Numbered from the stretch's first letter, positions 17,167 through 26,302 are shown. The stretch: DNA of 64,000 bases from Streptomyces spiroverticillatus (GCA_014650415.1 BMUX01000001.1:496001-560000); one strand, 5' to 3'. A program made the numbers and translations. Notes: generated by a model not told the origin, from the sequence alone.

Positions 17167-17568
17167 GCGCCGGACAGGGCCCTCAAAATACCCGTGCGCA
17201 CGATCTTGGGCCCGGCCGGGTGTCGGCACCCGGCCCGGCGGCGGGCGCACGGTGGCCCGAATGCGTCGCAGAAAGTGGCGCGGAGGGCAATTGCCTTTCG
17301 CGGTGCCGGGTGCGATGCGGGCCGTCTGCCGCGCGGGCTGAATACCCGGCGGTAACGCGAATAGCCGGTCGTGATGCCGATGGAGAAGGCAAGGAATGCC
17401 GCGCACCCAATTCCGGCACTTCGCGCCGAAAGGGGTCGCGTATTTCCGCCAATGCTTATACCGCGCTTACGCGGGAAGGCCCCTTTCACCGCCTCGGGAA
17501 AGGCCTCGCCGCCGGGCCGGTTCCGGCGGCTTCAGCGCCGCCGGAACCGGCCCTTCAGGCGGCCGCCG
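17167..17568. other. Intergenic region with promoter of the phosphoesterase and a terminator
   Basis: These 402 bases contain the 17-bp stem hairpin at 17514-17553. The segment 17260-17480 has lower G+C than its surroundings, expected for the promoter of the minus-strand phosphoesterase. No further gene is supported. Confidence 0.5.
17514..17553. terminator. Terminator hairpin after the lanthipeptide precursor gene
   Basis: A perfect 17-bp stem runs from 17514-17530 (GGGCCGGTTCCGGCGGC) to 17537-17553 with a 6-base loop. It starts 16 bases after the stop of the precursor gene on its strand, which fits an isolated precursor transcript. Confidence 0.8.
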
Positions 17569-17712
17569 TCAGCAAAGCGCGCAGGTCGTACACGTACGGA
17601 AGCAGGACTCCTCGCCGGAGATCGCGAGCGCCGACCCGTCCTGGGCGACGTCCTGGATGGCGGTCTCGGTGAGGTCGATGTCGAAGAGGTCCTGACTCGT
17701 GCTTTCGGGCAT
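17569..17712 (-). CDS. lanA: Class I lanthipeptide precursor peptide (FxLD-type leader)
   Basis: The 47-aa peptide starts MPESTSQDLFDIDLTETAIQ. The FDIDL at residues 10-14 matches the F-N/D-L-D box that class I LanB/LanC enzymes recognise. The core is Ser/Thr/Cys-rich: SGEESCFRTCTTCALC at the C-terminus, with cysteines 37, 41, 44 and 47 and Ser32, Ser36, Thr40, Thr42 and Thr43 as dehydration sites. The ATG at 17712 follows GGAGGG by 7 bases, an excellent ribosome site. The gene is divergent from a full LanB and LanC, and a strong terminator follows. The leader cleavage site, ring pattern and activity are unknown. Plausible thioether bridges pair each Cys with a Ser/Thr 4-5 residues upstream. 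Confidence 0.85.
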   Translation of the reverse strand: MPESTSQDLFDIDLTETAIQDVAQDGSALAISGEESCFRTCTTCALC

Positions 17713-17915
17713 GTGAATTCCCTCCAGTGGAACCTGCTAAACCAATCAAATCGCCCCGGTTGGGCGATCGGGTCGGAATCTATGGGCGGCCGGCGTGCAA
17801 GGTCAAGGGGTTCCGGGCGGGGTGTGTACTGGGTATGGTGACGCCATTCCTGAGGGCCGGGGATTCCCGTATGCATTCCCCCCGGCATTAGTAAGTCTTT
17901 AGTAAAGGGGGAGCG
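17713..17915. promoter_or_regulatory. Divergent promoter region between precursor and lanB
   Basis: This 203-bp spacer is visibly less G+C-rich than the genes. A repeated TTAGTAAgtcTTTAGTAAAG stretch sits at 17888-17907, just before the lanB ribosome site (AGGGGG at 17906-17911). It presumably holds both promoters; no regulator gene is adjacent. Confidence 0.5.
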
Positions 17916-20900
17916 GTGCCGATACCGCATGGCCGAAGCGCTGAACCGGTGTTCCGCTGCGCGGACGGCGTGCTGATCAGGACCCCGCTCCTGGCCCGGC
18001 GCAGAGCCCGCGACACCTGGCGACCCGCCGCACCCGCCGAACTCCGCCCGCAGCTCGCGGAGCTGGTCGCCGACCCCCTCTTCCGGGAAGCGCTGGAGGT
18101 CTCCAGCCCCTCGCTCGCCCGCACCGTCGAAGCCCTGCTCGCCGAGGCCCCCCTCACCCCCTCCGACCTGCGCAAGGCCCATCGGGCGGTGACCCGTTAC
18201 CTGCTCAGGGCCGCGTCCCGGCCCACCCCCTTCGGCCTGCTCGCGGGCGTCCTGTGGGGCTCCTTCGGCGCCACGACCAAGGGCGAGCTCACCGGCGGCG
18301 GGCACAAGGCCGCCCGCCTCGACGCGGGCCTGCTGGCCCGGCTCGTCACCGCGTGGGAACGCGACCCGGAGATCCACCGGGGGCTGACCGTGGTGGCCAA
18401 CAGCCTGTGCTTCGTACGCGGAGACCGCCTGGTCCTGCCCTTCGCGCCCGCCGACCCGGGCCCCGGCCCCGCCCCGTCCGGCGGGAATCCCCCCACCTCG
18501 CGCACCCTGCGCCACACCCCCGTCGTGCAGGCCCTGCGGGAGGCCGCCGCCGGCCCCGTGCCGTGCGAGGAGCTGATCCGGCGGACCGAAGGGCTCTTCC
18601 CCACGGCGCCCGAAGGGGCCGTGGCCCGCCTCGTCGGCCAGTTGATCGGCGCCGGGGTACTGCTCACCCCGCTGCGCCCGCCCCTGGACGCCCCCGACCC
18701 CCTGGCCCACGTCGCGTCGCACCTGCCCGCCGACGGCCCGGCCGCACGGCGCACGGCCGAACTGCGCGCGACGCTCGACCGATACGTCCGTACGCCGCTC
18801 GGAGAGGGCCGGGACGCCTGGCGCGAGGTGCTGGAGACCGCAGGGGACACCGCCAGGGACACCGGCGGGCACGCCGTACAGGTGGACCTGCGCCTGGACG
18901 GCACCGTCGAGCTGTCCCGCGAGGTGGCCCGCGAGCTGGAGCACGCCGCCACCGCCCTGTGGCGGCTCGCACTCCCGGGCAGAAGCCGACTCGTCCCGTA
19001 CCACCAGGACTTCGTGGAGCGGTACGGTCTCGGGCGCCACGTCCCCGTGAAGGAGCTGCTCGATCCCGACATCGGGCTGGGCGCCCCGGCCGGCTACCGG
19101 CTTCCGCCCAGCCACCGGCCCAACCCGGGGCCCGCACCCCTGGGGACCGTACGACAACGGCTGCTGCTCGGGCTGGCGGCCGAGGCGCAGGCGCGGGGTG
19201 CGCGCGAGGTCGTCCTGGACGAAGAGATGCTGCGCAGGCTCGCATCGGCCGACCGGGGCACACACCCGGACAGGGACGACGCGGCGGCGGGCGGGCGTCC
19301 GCCCGCGCTCGAACTCGTCGTGCAGGTCGCCGCCGCCTCGGCCGCCGACCTGGACCGGGGCGACTTCACCCTCGTACTGAACGGCGCGGCCACCGCGTCG
19401 GGGGGCCTCATGGGCCGGTTCGCCCACCTCTTCGACCCCGCGCAGACCGAATCGATGCGGCAGACGGTGCGCGCCGCCCGCGAGGACACCGGGCGCCTTC
19501 CGGTGCAGGTCCACCACCAGGCGTCCCACCACCGGCACGCCAACGTCGCCCAGGTGCCGACCTGGCTGGACGGCCGCCTGGTCGTCGGCGTGCACCCCGG
19601 GCCCGCCGAGCCGGGCGTCACCGACGTCGGCCTGGACGACCTGACCGTCTGCGCGGACTCGGAGGGCTTCGCCATCTGGTCGGCCTCGCTGGGCCGCGAG
19701 CTGACGCCGTCGGCGCTGCACGTCCTCAACCGCGAACTGACCGCGCCGAACGCGGTGCGCTTCCTGGTCGAGGCGGCGGCGTTCGGCCACCGGCAGTGGC
19801 AGTTGTGGGAGTGGGGTGCGGCGGAGGACCTGCCGTTCCTGCCCGCCGTGCGCGTCGGCCGGACCGTGCTCGCGCCCGCCCGCTGGCGACTGGAGGCGGA
19901 CGGTCCGCCGCTCGACGAGTGGCGTGGCCTGTGGCAGGTCCCCGACCACGTGCAGCTCGCCCTCGGCGACCACCGCATCCCGCTCAACCTCACCGTCCCC
20001 GCCCACCGCGAGATCCTGCGCCGCGAGTGCGAGCGCAAGGGCGTGGCCGTGGTGCACGAACCGCCGCGCGGCCAGGACCCCGACGGCGGCTGGCTGCACG
20101 GGCCGGAAGGCGCCCACGAGACGGAGGCCGTGGTGACCCTGACGCCACTCCCCCGGCCTTCGGAGCAGTCCGTACGTCCCCGACGCACCCCGCCCCCGGT
20201 CGTAACCCGGCACGGCACCGGCGAGATCCCGCCCGGGGGCCCGTGGCTGTACGCGACGCTGTACGCCTCCGCCGAGCGCCAGGACGAGCTGCTGGCCGGT
20301 CCGCTGAAACGCTTCCTCACCGCGCTGCCCACCGGGCCCGGCGGCGTCGACCGGTGGTTCTTCATCCGGTACGCCGACCCCGACCCGCACCTGCGGCTGC
20401 GCCTGCACGGCGACCCGGCCCTGCTCAACGGCGTACTGCTGCCCCAACTCCACGCCCTCGCCGAGGAGTTGGGGAGCGCCGGGCTCGCCCGGGGGCTGCG
20501 CCTCGACAGCTACTCCCCCGAGACCGAGCGCTACGGCGGCCCGGCCCTGCTGAGCGCGGCCGAGGAGGTCTTCCACGCGGACAGCCGACGCGTACTGGAC
20601 CGCCTCCACACCCCGGCGGACGACCGCATCCTGTCCACCGCACACGACGTGGCCGCCCTGACCTCGGCCTTCCACCGGGGGTACGGCGGGGACTGGCGGC
20701 CCTGGTTCACCCGCGTGCACCCCAAGCGGGAGCGGCACCACAAGGCGTTCGCGGCACGCAGGAAGGAGGCGTTGGCGCTCCTCACGGCCACGCCCGACAC
20801 GTACGACGGTCACGAGGCGGCCATCGAGCGCTTCGGGAGCCTCGTCCGCGCCGCCGAGGGCCGGGGCGAGCTGTCCGTGTCCCCGGACGCGGTGCTCGCC

Positions 20901-21044
20901 TCCCTCCTGCACATGCACTGCAACCGGCGTCTCGGCACGGACCGCACGGCCGAGGCCCAGACCCTGGCGGTGGTGCGCGGCACCGTGCAGGCACAGCTCG
21001 ACCGCGAGAGGGCGCAGGCCCGCCGAGAAGGGACCCCCGCATGA
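17916..21044 (+). CDS. lanB: Lantibiotic dehydratase LanB (full length, class I)
   Basis: The 1042-aa protein contains the Lant_dehydr N-terminal glutamylation domain (GVLIRTPLLARRRARDTW, ASRPTPFGLLAGVLWGSF, VHHQASHHRHANVAQVPTW, and the region LAPARWRLEADG). The C-terminal SpaB_C/elimination domain starts near residue 774 (GGPWLYATLYASAERQDELL, RWFFIRYADPDPHLRLRLHG, LRLDSYSPETERYGG, AFHRGYGGDW). It should glutamylate Ser/Thr of the precursor using Glu-tRNA and eliminate glutamate to give Dha/Dhb. Both halves in one chain argue against the split thiopeptide type. GTG 17916 follows AGGGGG. Its stop overlaps lanC by 4 bases (ATGA). Confidence 0.92.
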   Translation: MPIPHGRSAEPVFRCADGVLIRTPLLARRRARDTWRPAAPAELRPQLAELVADPLFREALEVSSPSLARTVEALLAEAPLTPSDLRKAHRAVTRYLLRAASRPTPFGLLAGVLWGSFGATTKGELTGGGHKAARLDAGLLARLVTAWERDPEIHRGLTVVANSLCFVRGDRLVLPFAPADPGPGPAPSGGNPPTSRTLRHTPVVQALREAAAGPVPCEELIRRTEGLFPTAPEGAVARLVGQLIGAGVLLTPLRPPLDAPDPLAHVASHLPADGPAARRTAELRATLDRYVRTPLGEGRDAWREVLETAGDTARDTGGHAVQVDLRLDGTVELSREVARELEHAATALWRLALPGRSRLVPYHQDFVERYGLGRHVPVKELLDPDIGLGAPAGYRLPPSHRPNPGPAPLGTVRQRLLLGLAAEAQARGAREVVLDEEMLRRLASADRGTHPDRDDAAAGGRPPALELVVQVAAASAADLDRGDFTLVLNGAATASGGLMGRFAHLFDPAQTESMRQTVRAAREDTGRLPVQVHHQASHHRHANVAQVPTWLDGRLVVGVHPGPAEPGVTDVGLDDLTVCADSEGFAIWSASLGRELTPSALHVLNRELTAPNAVRFLVEAAAFGHRQWQLWEWGAAEDLPFLPAVRVGRTVLAPARWRLEADGPPLDEWRGLWQVPDHVQLALGDHRIPLNLTVPAHREILRRECERKGVAVVHEPPRGQDPDGGWLHGPEGAHETEAVVTLTPLPRPSEQSVRPRRTPPPVVTRHGTGEIPPGGPWLYATLYASAERQDELLAGPLKRFLTALPTGPGGVDRWFFIRYADPDPHLRLRLHGDPALLNGVLLPQLHALAEELGSAGLARGLRLDSYSPETERYGGPALLSAAEEVFHADSRRVLDRLHTPADDRILSTAHDVAALTSAFHRGYGGDWRPWFTRVHPKRERHHKAFAARRKEALALLTATPDTYDGHEAAIERFGSLVRAAEGRGELSVSPDAVLASLLHMHCNRRLGTDRTAEAQTLAVVRGTVQAQLDRERAQARREGTPA

Positions 21045-22336
21045 CCGGCCACCCCGTCGCCCTCCTCGCCGAACGGCTCGCCGACCCCGCCGCCCTCGCC
21101 GCGCAGGTCACCGCCGCGCAGACACCGGAGCTGGCCGAGACCCGGTCCCTGTGGCACCCCCAGTCCCTCGCGGACGGCCACGCCGGCGTCGCCCTGCTCT
21201 TCGCGGCGCTCTCCCACACCGACCCCGGGCACGCGAAGTCCGCGCACGCCCACCTGAAGGCGGCGGTCACCTCGGTGCAGCGCCCCGCCCGCGAGGGCCT
21301 GTACGCGGGGCTGCCCGCCGTCGCGTTCGCCGCCCGTACGGCCGTCACCCGCCCCGGCGAGTACGCGTCCCTGCTCACCAAGCTGGACGGCCAGGTCGCC
21401 CGGCTCGCCCTCCGGCTGGTCGAGGAGGACGCCGACCGGACGGCGGCGGGGACGGCCGGGGCCCGCATGCTCGGATACGACGTGGTGGCGGGCCTCTCGG
21501 GGCTCGGCAGGCTCCTCCTGGCGGCGGGGCCCGACCACCGCGAGGCCACCGAGCGCGTGCTGGCCCACCTCGTCGCGCTGACCCGCCCGGTCACCGCGCC
21601 GGGCGGCGAGACCGTACCCGGCTGGTGGACCGCCGACCCGGTCCTGTTCAGCGAACCCGAGGGCGTCCCCGGCGGGCACTTCAACGTCGGCCTCGCGCAC
21701 GGCATCCCCGGCCCGCTCGCCCTGCTCTCCCTCGCGCACCGGGCGGGGGTGCGGGTGCCCGGCCAGGAGCGGGCGATCCGTACCGTCGCCGAGTGGCTGC
21801 TCGCCCGCCGCAGCCCGTCGGGCACCGGCTGGCCCAACGTCGTACCGCTGGACGCCGAACTGAAGGCGGCCTCGGGTACCGCTCCCGCACTGGCCGAGGC
21901 CCGTACCGGCTGGTGCTACGGGACGCCGGGAGTCGCCCGCGCCCTCCAACTGGCGTCGCTGGCCCTGAAGGAACCCCGCTGGAACGAGCAGGCCGTGTCC
22001 GCCGTCGCCGCCGCCTGCGAACGCGACGACTTCCCCGACCCCACCCTCTGCCACGGCCTGGCCGGACTCACCACGATCGTCACCCTCATGTCCCAGGAGC
22101 CCGGCGGCAGCGAACTGACCGCACTCCTGCCCCGCCTGACGGACGCTCTCGCCGCAGCGGCCGACCCGGCACACCCCTTCCTCTGGCCCGCAGCGGCCCC
22201 GGGCGAAGGCACGCTCGTGCACCGCCCTGGGTTCCTCGACGGCGCGGCGGGCGCGGCGCTCGCCCTGCACCACGCGACCGCCTCCGGGGCCCCGCACGGT
22301 GAACTCACCTGGCAGGCGGCGCTCCTGCTGAACTGA
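21041..22336 (+). CDS. lanC: Lanthionine synthetase C family protein (cyclase)
   Basis: The 431-aa protein shows the repeated LanC alpha-toroid motifs: ADGHAGVALLFAAL, GLYAGLPAVAFAA, VVAGLSGLGRLLL, FNVGLAHGIPGPLALL, GWCYGTPGVARAL, CHGLAGLTTI and PGFLDGAAGAALAL. The zinc ligands Cys292, Cys337 and His338 are present, and the catalytic His is in AHGIPG. It joins cysteines to Dha/Dhb to form (methyl)lanthionine rings in the precursor at 17569-17712. Translation is coupled to lanB. No exporter, protease or immunity gene follows directly. Confidence 0.93.
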   Translation: MTGHPVALLAERLADPAALAAQVTAAQTPELAETRSLWHPQSLADGHAGVALLFAALSHTDPGHAKSAHAHLKAAVTSVQRPAREGLYAGLPAVAFAARTAVTRPGEYASLLTKLDGQVARLALRLVEEDADRTAAGTAGARMLGYDVVAGLSGLGRLLLAAGPDHREATERVLAHLVALTRPVTAPGGETVPGWWTADPVLFSEPEGVPGGHFNVGLAHGIPGPLALLSLAHRAGVRVPGQERAIRTVAEWLLARRSPSGTGWPNVVPLDAELKAASGTAPALAEARTGWCYGTPGVARALQLASLALKEPRWNEQAVSAVAAACERDDFPDPTLCHGLAGLTTIVTLMSQEPGGSELTALLPRLTDALAAAADPAHPFLWPAAAPGEGTLVHRPGFLDGAAGAALALHHATASGAPHGELTWQAALLLN

Positions 22337-22457
22337 CGGCACGCCCTCCCGACCGGTCGCACGTCCTGCACATCGGCGCGGAACGGTAGGGCATTCCCGG
22401 GGCGCATGGGGAAGAATCGGCTTCCCTTGCCACCGCGCACGATCATGGGACCGAACC

Positions 22458-24053
22458 TTGACCACGTTCACACTCCGCCCCCCGGTGCGCGCCGACGAGG
22501 CGGTGCCCGCCGGGCGGCAGCGCGAGCGAATACGCGTCGCGGCCGTCGCCGTCGCCTGTGCCGTCGTATGCCTGCTGATAGGCCTCCAGCGTTTCCGGCA
22601 GCTCCAACTCGGGGGATTCGACCTGGGGTTGTTCGACCAGGCAATAAGGGCCTATTCGCATTTCGAGCTGCCCCGCTCCCTCATCAAGAGCGTGCACCAT
22701 GGATTCCCCCCGGAATTCTCCCTGTTGGGGGATCACTTCTCACCGATACTCGCGCTCGCCGCCCCCTTCTACTGGCTGTGGGACGACCCCCGCACACTCC
22801 TCCTCGTGCAATCCCTGCTCTTCGGTGCGGGCGTACCGGTGGTAGCACGCCTGGTCCGCAGGGAATGCGGCTCCGCACTCGGCCCCCGCGCGCTCTCCCG
22901 CCTCACCCTCGCTTTCTGTCTCGTGTACGGATTCGGGGCCGCCCTCTTCTACGCGAGCCGCGCCGGATTCCACGAAGTCGCCTTTGCCGTACCGCTGTTC
23001 CTGCTGCTCTTCGAGCGGGCGAGGGCACGGGCGTACGGGCACACGGTGGCCGTCGCGCTGCTGCTGTGCCTGACCAAGGAGGACCTGGGGCTGTCCGTCG
23101 GGATCTTCGGCGCGGTGCTCGCGCTGCGGGCGCGGCGGGCCGGGGACCGGCGTGGGGTGCGGACCGGCGGGGTGCTGCTGGTGCTCGGGCCGCTCGCCTC
23201 GCTGGCGGCGATCGTGCTGTTCGTCCCGTGGATGGGCGGGGACGCGCAGTTCTACTGGCAGTACAGCGACCTGGGCACGAGCGCCGGCGAGGCACTGGTC
23301 CATGTCGTCCTGCACCCCCTGGACACCCTGCGCGCCGCACTCACCCCGTCCGCGAAGGCCGTACTCCTGCTGTGGACCTTCGGCTCGCTCCTCTTCCTCC
23401 CCCTGCGCTCCGCCCTCACCCTCTGCGCCCTCCCTCTGCTCGCCGAACGCCTCTTCTCCGACAACGGCAACCACTGGCAGGCCCTGCACCATTACGGCGC
23501 TTTCGTCTGGCCGATCCTGATCGCCGCGTCGATCGAGACGACCGGGAAAATCGCCCGGAAGTGGGAGCGAAGACGGGCAGAAAGAGCGGCGAAAGGGGCC
23601 GCCGTGTTCGCCGCCACAATCACGCTCTTCGGGCTGCTGATATCCGGTTCCTGGCACATCGTGCTGCCCAGCCATTGGCAGCGCGACGCCCACCAGGAGG
23701 CCGCACTCACAGCCGTACGGAAAATCCCCGACGCGGCGACCGTCGAGGCCGACAACAATCTCGCCCCGCGCCTGACCCGCCGCGCCCGGGTGATGATCCT
23801 CGACCTCATCCCCCGCAATGCGGACTGGGTCCTCCTGGACACCACGAAGAAGGCGTTCCCGTTCCCCGACGCGCAGTCGCAGAAGGACCGGCTGCTCCTC
23901 CTGCGGGATTCCGGATACGTCATCACGTACGAGTCCCGGGGCATCGTCCTGCTGCGCCGCCCCACCCCCGCCGTCCCCGTCCCGGGCAGCGTCGAACAGG
24001 GCCGCGGCGACCTGCCGGGCTACGACACGGCGGACGTGCGGGTCTTCGGGTAG
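22458..24053 (+). CDS. DUF2079 polytopic membrane protein (putative GT-C-like glycosyltransferase)
   Basis: The 531-aa protein has about nine membrane spans, beginning VAAVAVACAVVCLLIGL. The first periplasmic loop has the DUF2079 signature GGFDLGLFDQAIRAYSHFELP, HHGFPPEFSLLGDHFSPILALAAPFYWLWDDPRTLLLVQ. YASRAGFHEVAFAVPLFLLLFERAR and TKEDLGLSVG follow. The acidic-residue-rich first loop is shared with GT-C transferases, so a lipid-linked sugar donor is possible. The 5' third uses more A/T-ending codons than neighbours. The TTG start at 22458 is tentative. It is 121 bp after lanC and need not belong to the lanthipeptide locus. Confidence 0.75.
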   Translation: MTTFTLRPPVRADEAVPAGRQRERIRVAAVAVACAVVCLLIGLQRFRQLQLGGFDLGLFDQAIRAYSHFELPRSLIKSVHHGFPPEFSLLGDHFSPILALAAPFYWLWDDPRTLLLVQSLLFGAGVPVVARLVRRECGSALGPRALSRLTLAFCLVYGFGAALFYASRAGFHEVAFAVPLFLLLFERARARAYGHTVAVALLLCLTKEDLGLSVGIFGAVLALRARRAGDRRGVRTGGVLLVLGPLASLAAIVLFVPWMGGDAQFYWQYSDLGTSAGEALVHVVLHPLDTLRAALTPSAKAVLLLWTFGSLLFLPLRSALTLCALPLLAERLFSDNGNHWQALHHYGAFVWPILIAASIETTGKIARKWERRRAERAAKGAAVFAATITLFGLLISGSWHIVLPSHWQRDAHQEAALTAVRKIPDAATVEADNNLAPRLTRRARVMILDLIPRNADWVLLDTTKKAFPFPDAQSQKDRLLLLRDSGYVITYESRGIVLLRRPTPAVPVPGSVEQGRGDLPGYDTADVRVFG

Positions 24054-24071
24054 GCGTCCCGTCGCCCCGGG

Positions 24072-24680
24072 TCAGTCCCGCGGCGAGCCGTACCAGACCA
24101 CTTCCCTGTCGGTGGGACTCATGGGCATGCTCCTCAGCTCGACCGGCCCCGGGTAGAAGAACCCGCCGTAGCCCGTCACGTCGTCGCCGGAGAGGTAGCG
24201 GTGGAGCCACTCCGCGAACGACATGTCGTAGCGCAGGAGCTCCCCGTCGCCGTTCGCCACGAACAGCCCGGCGGCCGGCCGGCCGGGGACGAAGAACAGC
24301 GTGACGCCGTTGTCCGTCGAGGCGAGAGGGGTCAGCCCGTCCTCCACCCCGAACTTCAGCCCGTCCCAGCCGAACAGGGTGCGCGGATCGCCGCCCGTGA
24401 TCTCGTCCTCGTCCGGCTCCCAGTCAGCGTCCGCCCAGGCCCGGATCGTCTCCGGGATCTCCTCCCGCAGACTCCACCGGCCGGAGTCCGGGGTGGAGAA
24501 GTAGAGGTGGCCGTTCACCCTGGCGGGGCCGTACCTGCCGATGATCTCCTTGTAGTCCTCCGGCAGGGCGCAGCCCACCACTGCCTCGGTCTCCCGCCAG
24601 AGCTCCGCCGGCTCGGGGCGCTGCGGCGGGTCCCCCAGGAGGTGGAAGACGCCCTGCAGGAAGTCGGGTTCCGTACTCAC
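24072..24680 (-). CDS. SMI1/KNR4 (SUKH) family protein
   Basis: The 202-aa protein has the SUKH hallmarks: ELWRETEAVVGCALPEDYKEIIGRYGPARVNGHLYFSTPD, LFGWDGLKFGVEDG, DGELLRYDMSFAEWLHRYLSG. SUKH proteins often act as immunity proteins against nuclease toxins, but many Streptomyces copies are stand-alone and of unknown role. No toxin gene is adjacent. It starts 4 bp after the stop of the small membrane protein on the same strand, suggesting a two-gene transcript. The ATG at 24680 is consistent with the family N-terminus. Confidence 0.8.
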   Translation of the reverse strand: MSTEPDFLQGVFHLLGDPPQRPEPAELWRETEAVVGCALPEDYKEIIGRYGPARVNGHLYFSTPDSGRWSLREEIPETIRAWADADWEPDEDEITGGDPRTLFGWDGLKFGVEDGLTPLASTDNGVTLFFVPGRPAAGLFVANGDGELLRYDMSFAEWLHRYLSGDDVTGYGGFFYPGPVELRSMPMSPTDREVVWYGSPRD

Positions 24681-24684
24681 GCTC

Positions 24685-24930
24685 TCACCTGGATTCCCGC
24701 CGCAGCGCGCGCACCGAACGGAACCCGATCACGCCGATGCCCGTCCCCAGAAGGAAGGACGTCACGGCGAGCAGCAGGTGGACCCAGAAGTAGGGCGTCG
24801 GGTCGCCCGCGTCGTCGAAGGCGAGACCGCTCCCGTCCGCGACGAGATTCTTGACGAAAGTGATCCAGATGAACCAGCTCCACACCCCGAAGGCGAGCAG
24901 GAACCAGGAGAGGGTGCGGTTGAGCTTCAT
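24685..24930 (-). CDS. Small two-span membrane protein
   Basis: The 81-aa protein starts MKLNRTLSWFLLAFGVWSWFIWITFV. After a short acidic loop (DGSGLAFDDAGDPTPYFW) a second span follows (HLLLAVTSFLLGTGIGVIGF), then a basic tail RSVRALRRESR. It resembles the short conserved membrane proteins found beside D,D-carboxypeptidase genes in Streptomyces. It is divergent from that gene and 4 bp upstream of the SUKH gene. Function unknown. Confidence 0.78.
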   Translation of the reverse strand: MKLNRTLSWFLLAFGVWSWFIWITFVKNLVADGSGLAFDDAGDPTPYFWVHLLLAVTSFLLGTGIGVIGFRSVRALRRESR

Positions 24931-25057
24931 GGGTCCAGTATCGCGGTCGGTCCCGGAGGGAGGAGCGACGGGGGCTGCTGGGCTGTCCCGGCGGCGCTTG
25001 CGGCGGGTCAGCCACGCGGTGGCCGTATCCACAGGCGCGCCCTGTACGTTCACGTCC

Positions 25058-26302
25058 GTGTCTGCCGTGAAAAGGACCGCCGTCGCGGTCGCCTCCGCCG
25101 CCCTGCTGGCCCCCACGCTGCTGCTCGCTCCGGCCGCCCATGCCGCCCCCGACCCGAAGTCCGACGACAAGCCGAAGCCCCCGGCCCAGATGTCCTCGGT
25201 CGGCGGCGAACGGCTGGGCAGGGCGGGCACGCAGGTCAATCTCGGTCCCGGGGTGCCGGTGCTGCCGCAGGGTCTTTCCGGCCGGTCCTGGATCGTCGCG
25301 GACGCCGAGACCGGCGAGGTGCTCGCCTCGCACAACGCGCACTGGCGGCTGGCCCCGGCGTCCACCCTGAAGATGCTCTTCGCGGACACGGTGCTGCCGA
25401 GGCTGCCCAAGGAGCAGGTGTACAAGGTCAAGCCCGCCGACCTGGAGGGCGTGGGCGAGGGCAGCAGCGTGGTCGGGGTGAAGGAGAACTCCTCGTACGC
25501 GGTGCGCGACCTGTGGCTGGGGGTGTTCCTGAACTCCGGCAACGACGCGGTGCACGTGCTGTCCGCGCTGAACGGCGGCGTCCAGAAGACCGTCGCCGAC
25601 ATGAACGCGCACGCCCGCGACCTCCAGGCCGTCGACACCAACGTCGTCTCCCCCGACGGCTACGACGCTCCCCGCCAGGTCTCCAGCGCGTACGACCTGA
25701 CCCTGATCGCCCGCTCCGGCATGCAGAAGAAGGACTTCCGGGAGTACGCGGCGACGGCGACCGCCAAGTTCCCCGGCGGGGAGACGTCCGGCGGTCAGCG
25801 GGGGTCCTTCGAGATCCAGAACACCAACCGGCTGATGACCGGCGCGGACGGCGTCGCCCGGTACCAGGGCATCGCGGGCGTCAAGAACGGCAACACCACG
25901 CACGCCGGCGCCACCTTCACCGGTGTCGCCCAGCGGGGCGAGCGGGTCCTGCTGGTGACCGTGATGAACCCGCAGTCCGACGAGTCCCAGGCGGTCTACA
26001 AGGAGACGGCCAGGCTGTTCGACTGGGGCTTCCAGGCGGCGACCGCGAAGATCAAGCCGGTCGGCGAGCTGGTCGCGCCGAAGAACGTCGACACCAGCGC
26101 CGCCAAGCCCGCTCCCCCGGCCCCGAAGGCCAAGCAGACCCCGGCGGGCCCGACCCGGCTGGCCGCCGCCGAGGACGGTTCCAGCGGGGTGGGCATCGCG
26201 CTCGCGGTGGCGGGCGGGGCGCTGGTGCTGCTGGCCGGTGCGGTGTTCCTGGTCAACCGGAAGTGGCCGGTGCCGGCGCTGTCCCGTCGTCGTCAGCCGT
26301 AG
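25058..26302 (+). CDS. dac: D-alanyl-D-alanine carboxypeptidase (peptidase S11)
   Basis: The 414-aa protein has a signal peptide (AVAVASAALLAPTLLLAPAAHA). The penicillin-binding catalytic domain follows: SxxK is Ser102-Thr-Leu-Lys105, SxN is Ser160-Gly-Asn162, and the KTG box is present as Lys276-Asn-Gly278. A Pro/Ala linker and a C-terminal anchor (GVGIALAVAGGALVLLAGAVFLV) end it. It trims the terminal D-Ala of peptidoglycan stem peptides outside the membrane. KNG instead of KTG is a mild variation. Start GTG 25058 is chosen to retain the basic n-region; GTG 25067 is an alternative. The last 50 bp overlap the convergent YihY gene. Confidence 0.9.
   Translation: MSAVKRTAVAVASAALLAPTLLLAPAAHAAPDPKSDDKPKPPAQMSSVGGERLGRAGTQVNLGPGVPVLPQGLSGRSWIVADAETGEVLASHNAHWRLAPASTLKMLFADTVLPRLPKEQVYKVKPADLEGVGEGSSVVGVKENSSYAVRDLWLGVFLNSGNDAVHVLSALNGGVQKTVADMNAHARDLQAVDTNVVSPDGYDAPRQVSSAYDLTLIARSGMQKKDFREYAATATAKFPGGETSGGQRGSFEIQNTNRLMTGADGVARYQGIAGVKNGNTTHAGATFTGVAQRGERVLLVTVMNPQSDESQAVYKETARLFDWGFQAATAKIKPVGELVAPKNVDTSAAKPAPPAPKAKQTPAGPTRLAAAEDGSSGVGIALAVAGGALVLLAGAVFLVNRKWPVPALSRRRQP

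Noticed and set aside
17532-22336. Very long open frames antisense to or out of frame with lanB and lanC (over 1000 codons)
   Set aside because: They are shadows produced by extreme third-position G/C in the real genes; their translations are Arg/Pro/Ala-rich and show no domains.
17569-22336. Thiopeptide (rather than lanthipeptide) locus
   Set aside because: LanB has both domains fused, a LanC cyclase with zinc ligands is present, there are no YcaO or cycloaddition genes, and the core is Cys/Thr-rich without the thiopeptide pattern.
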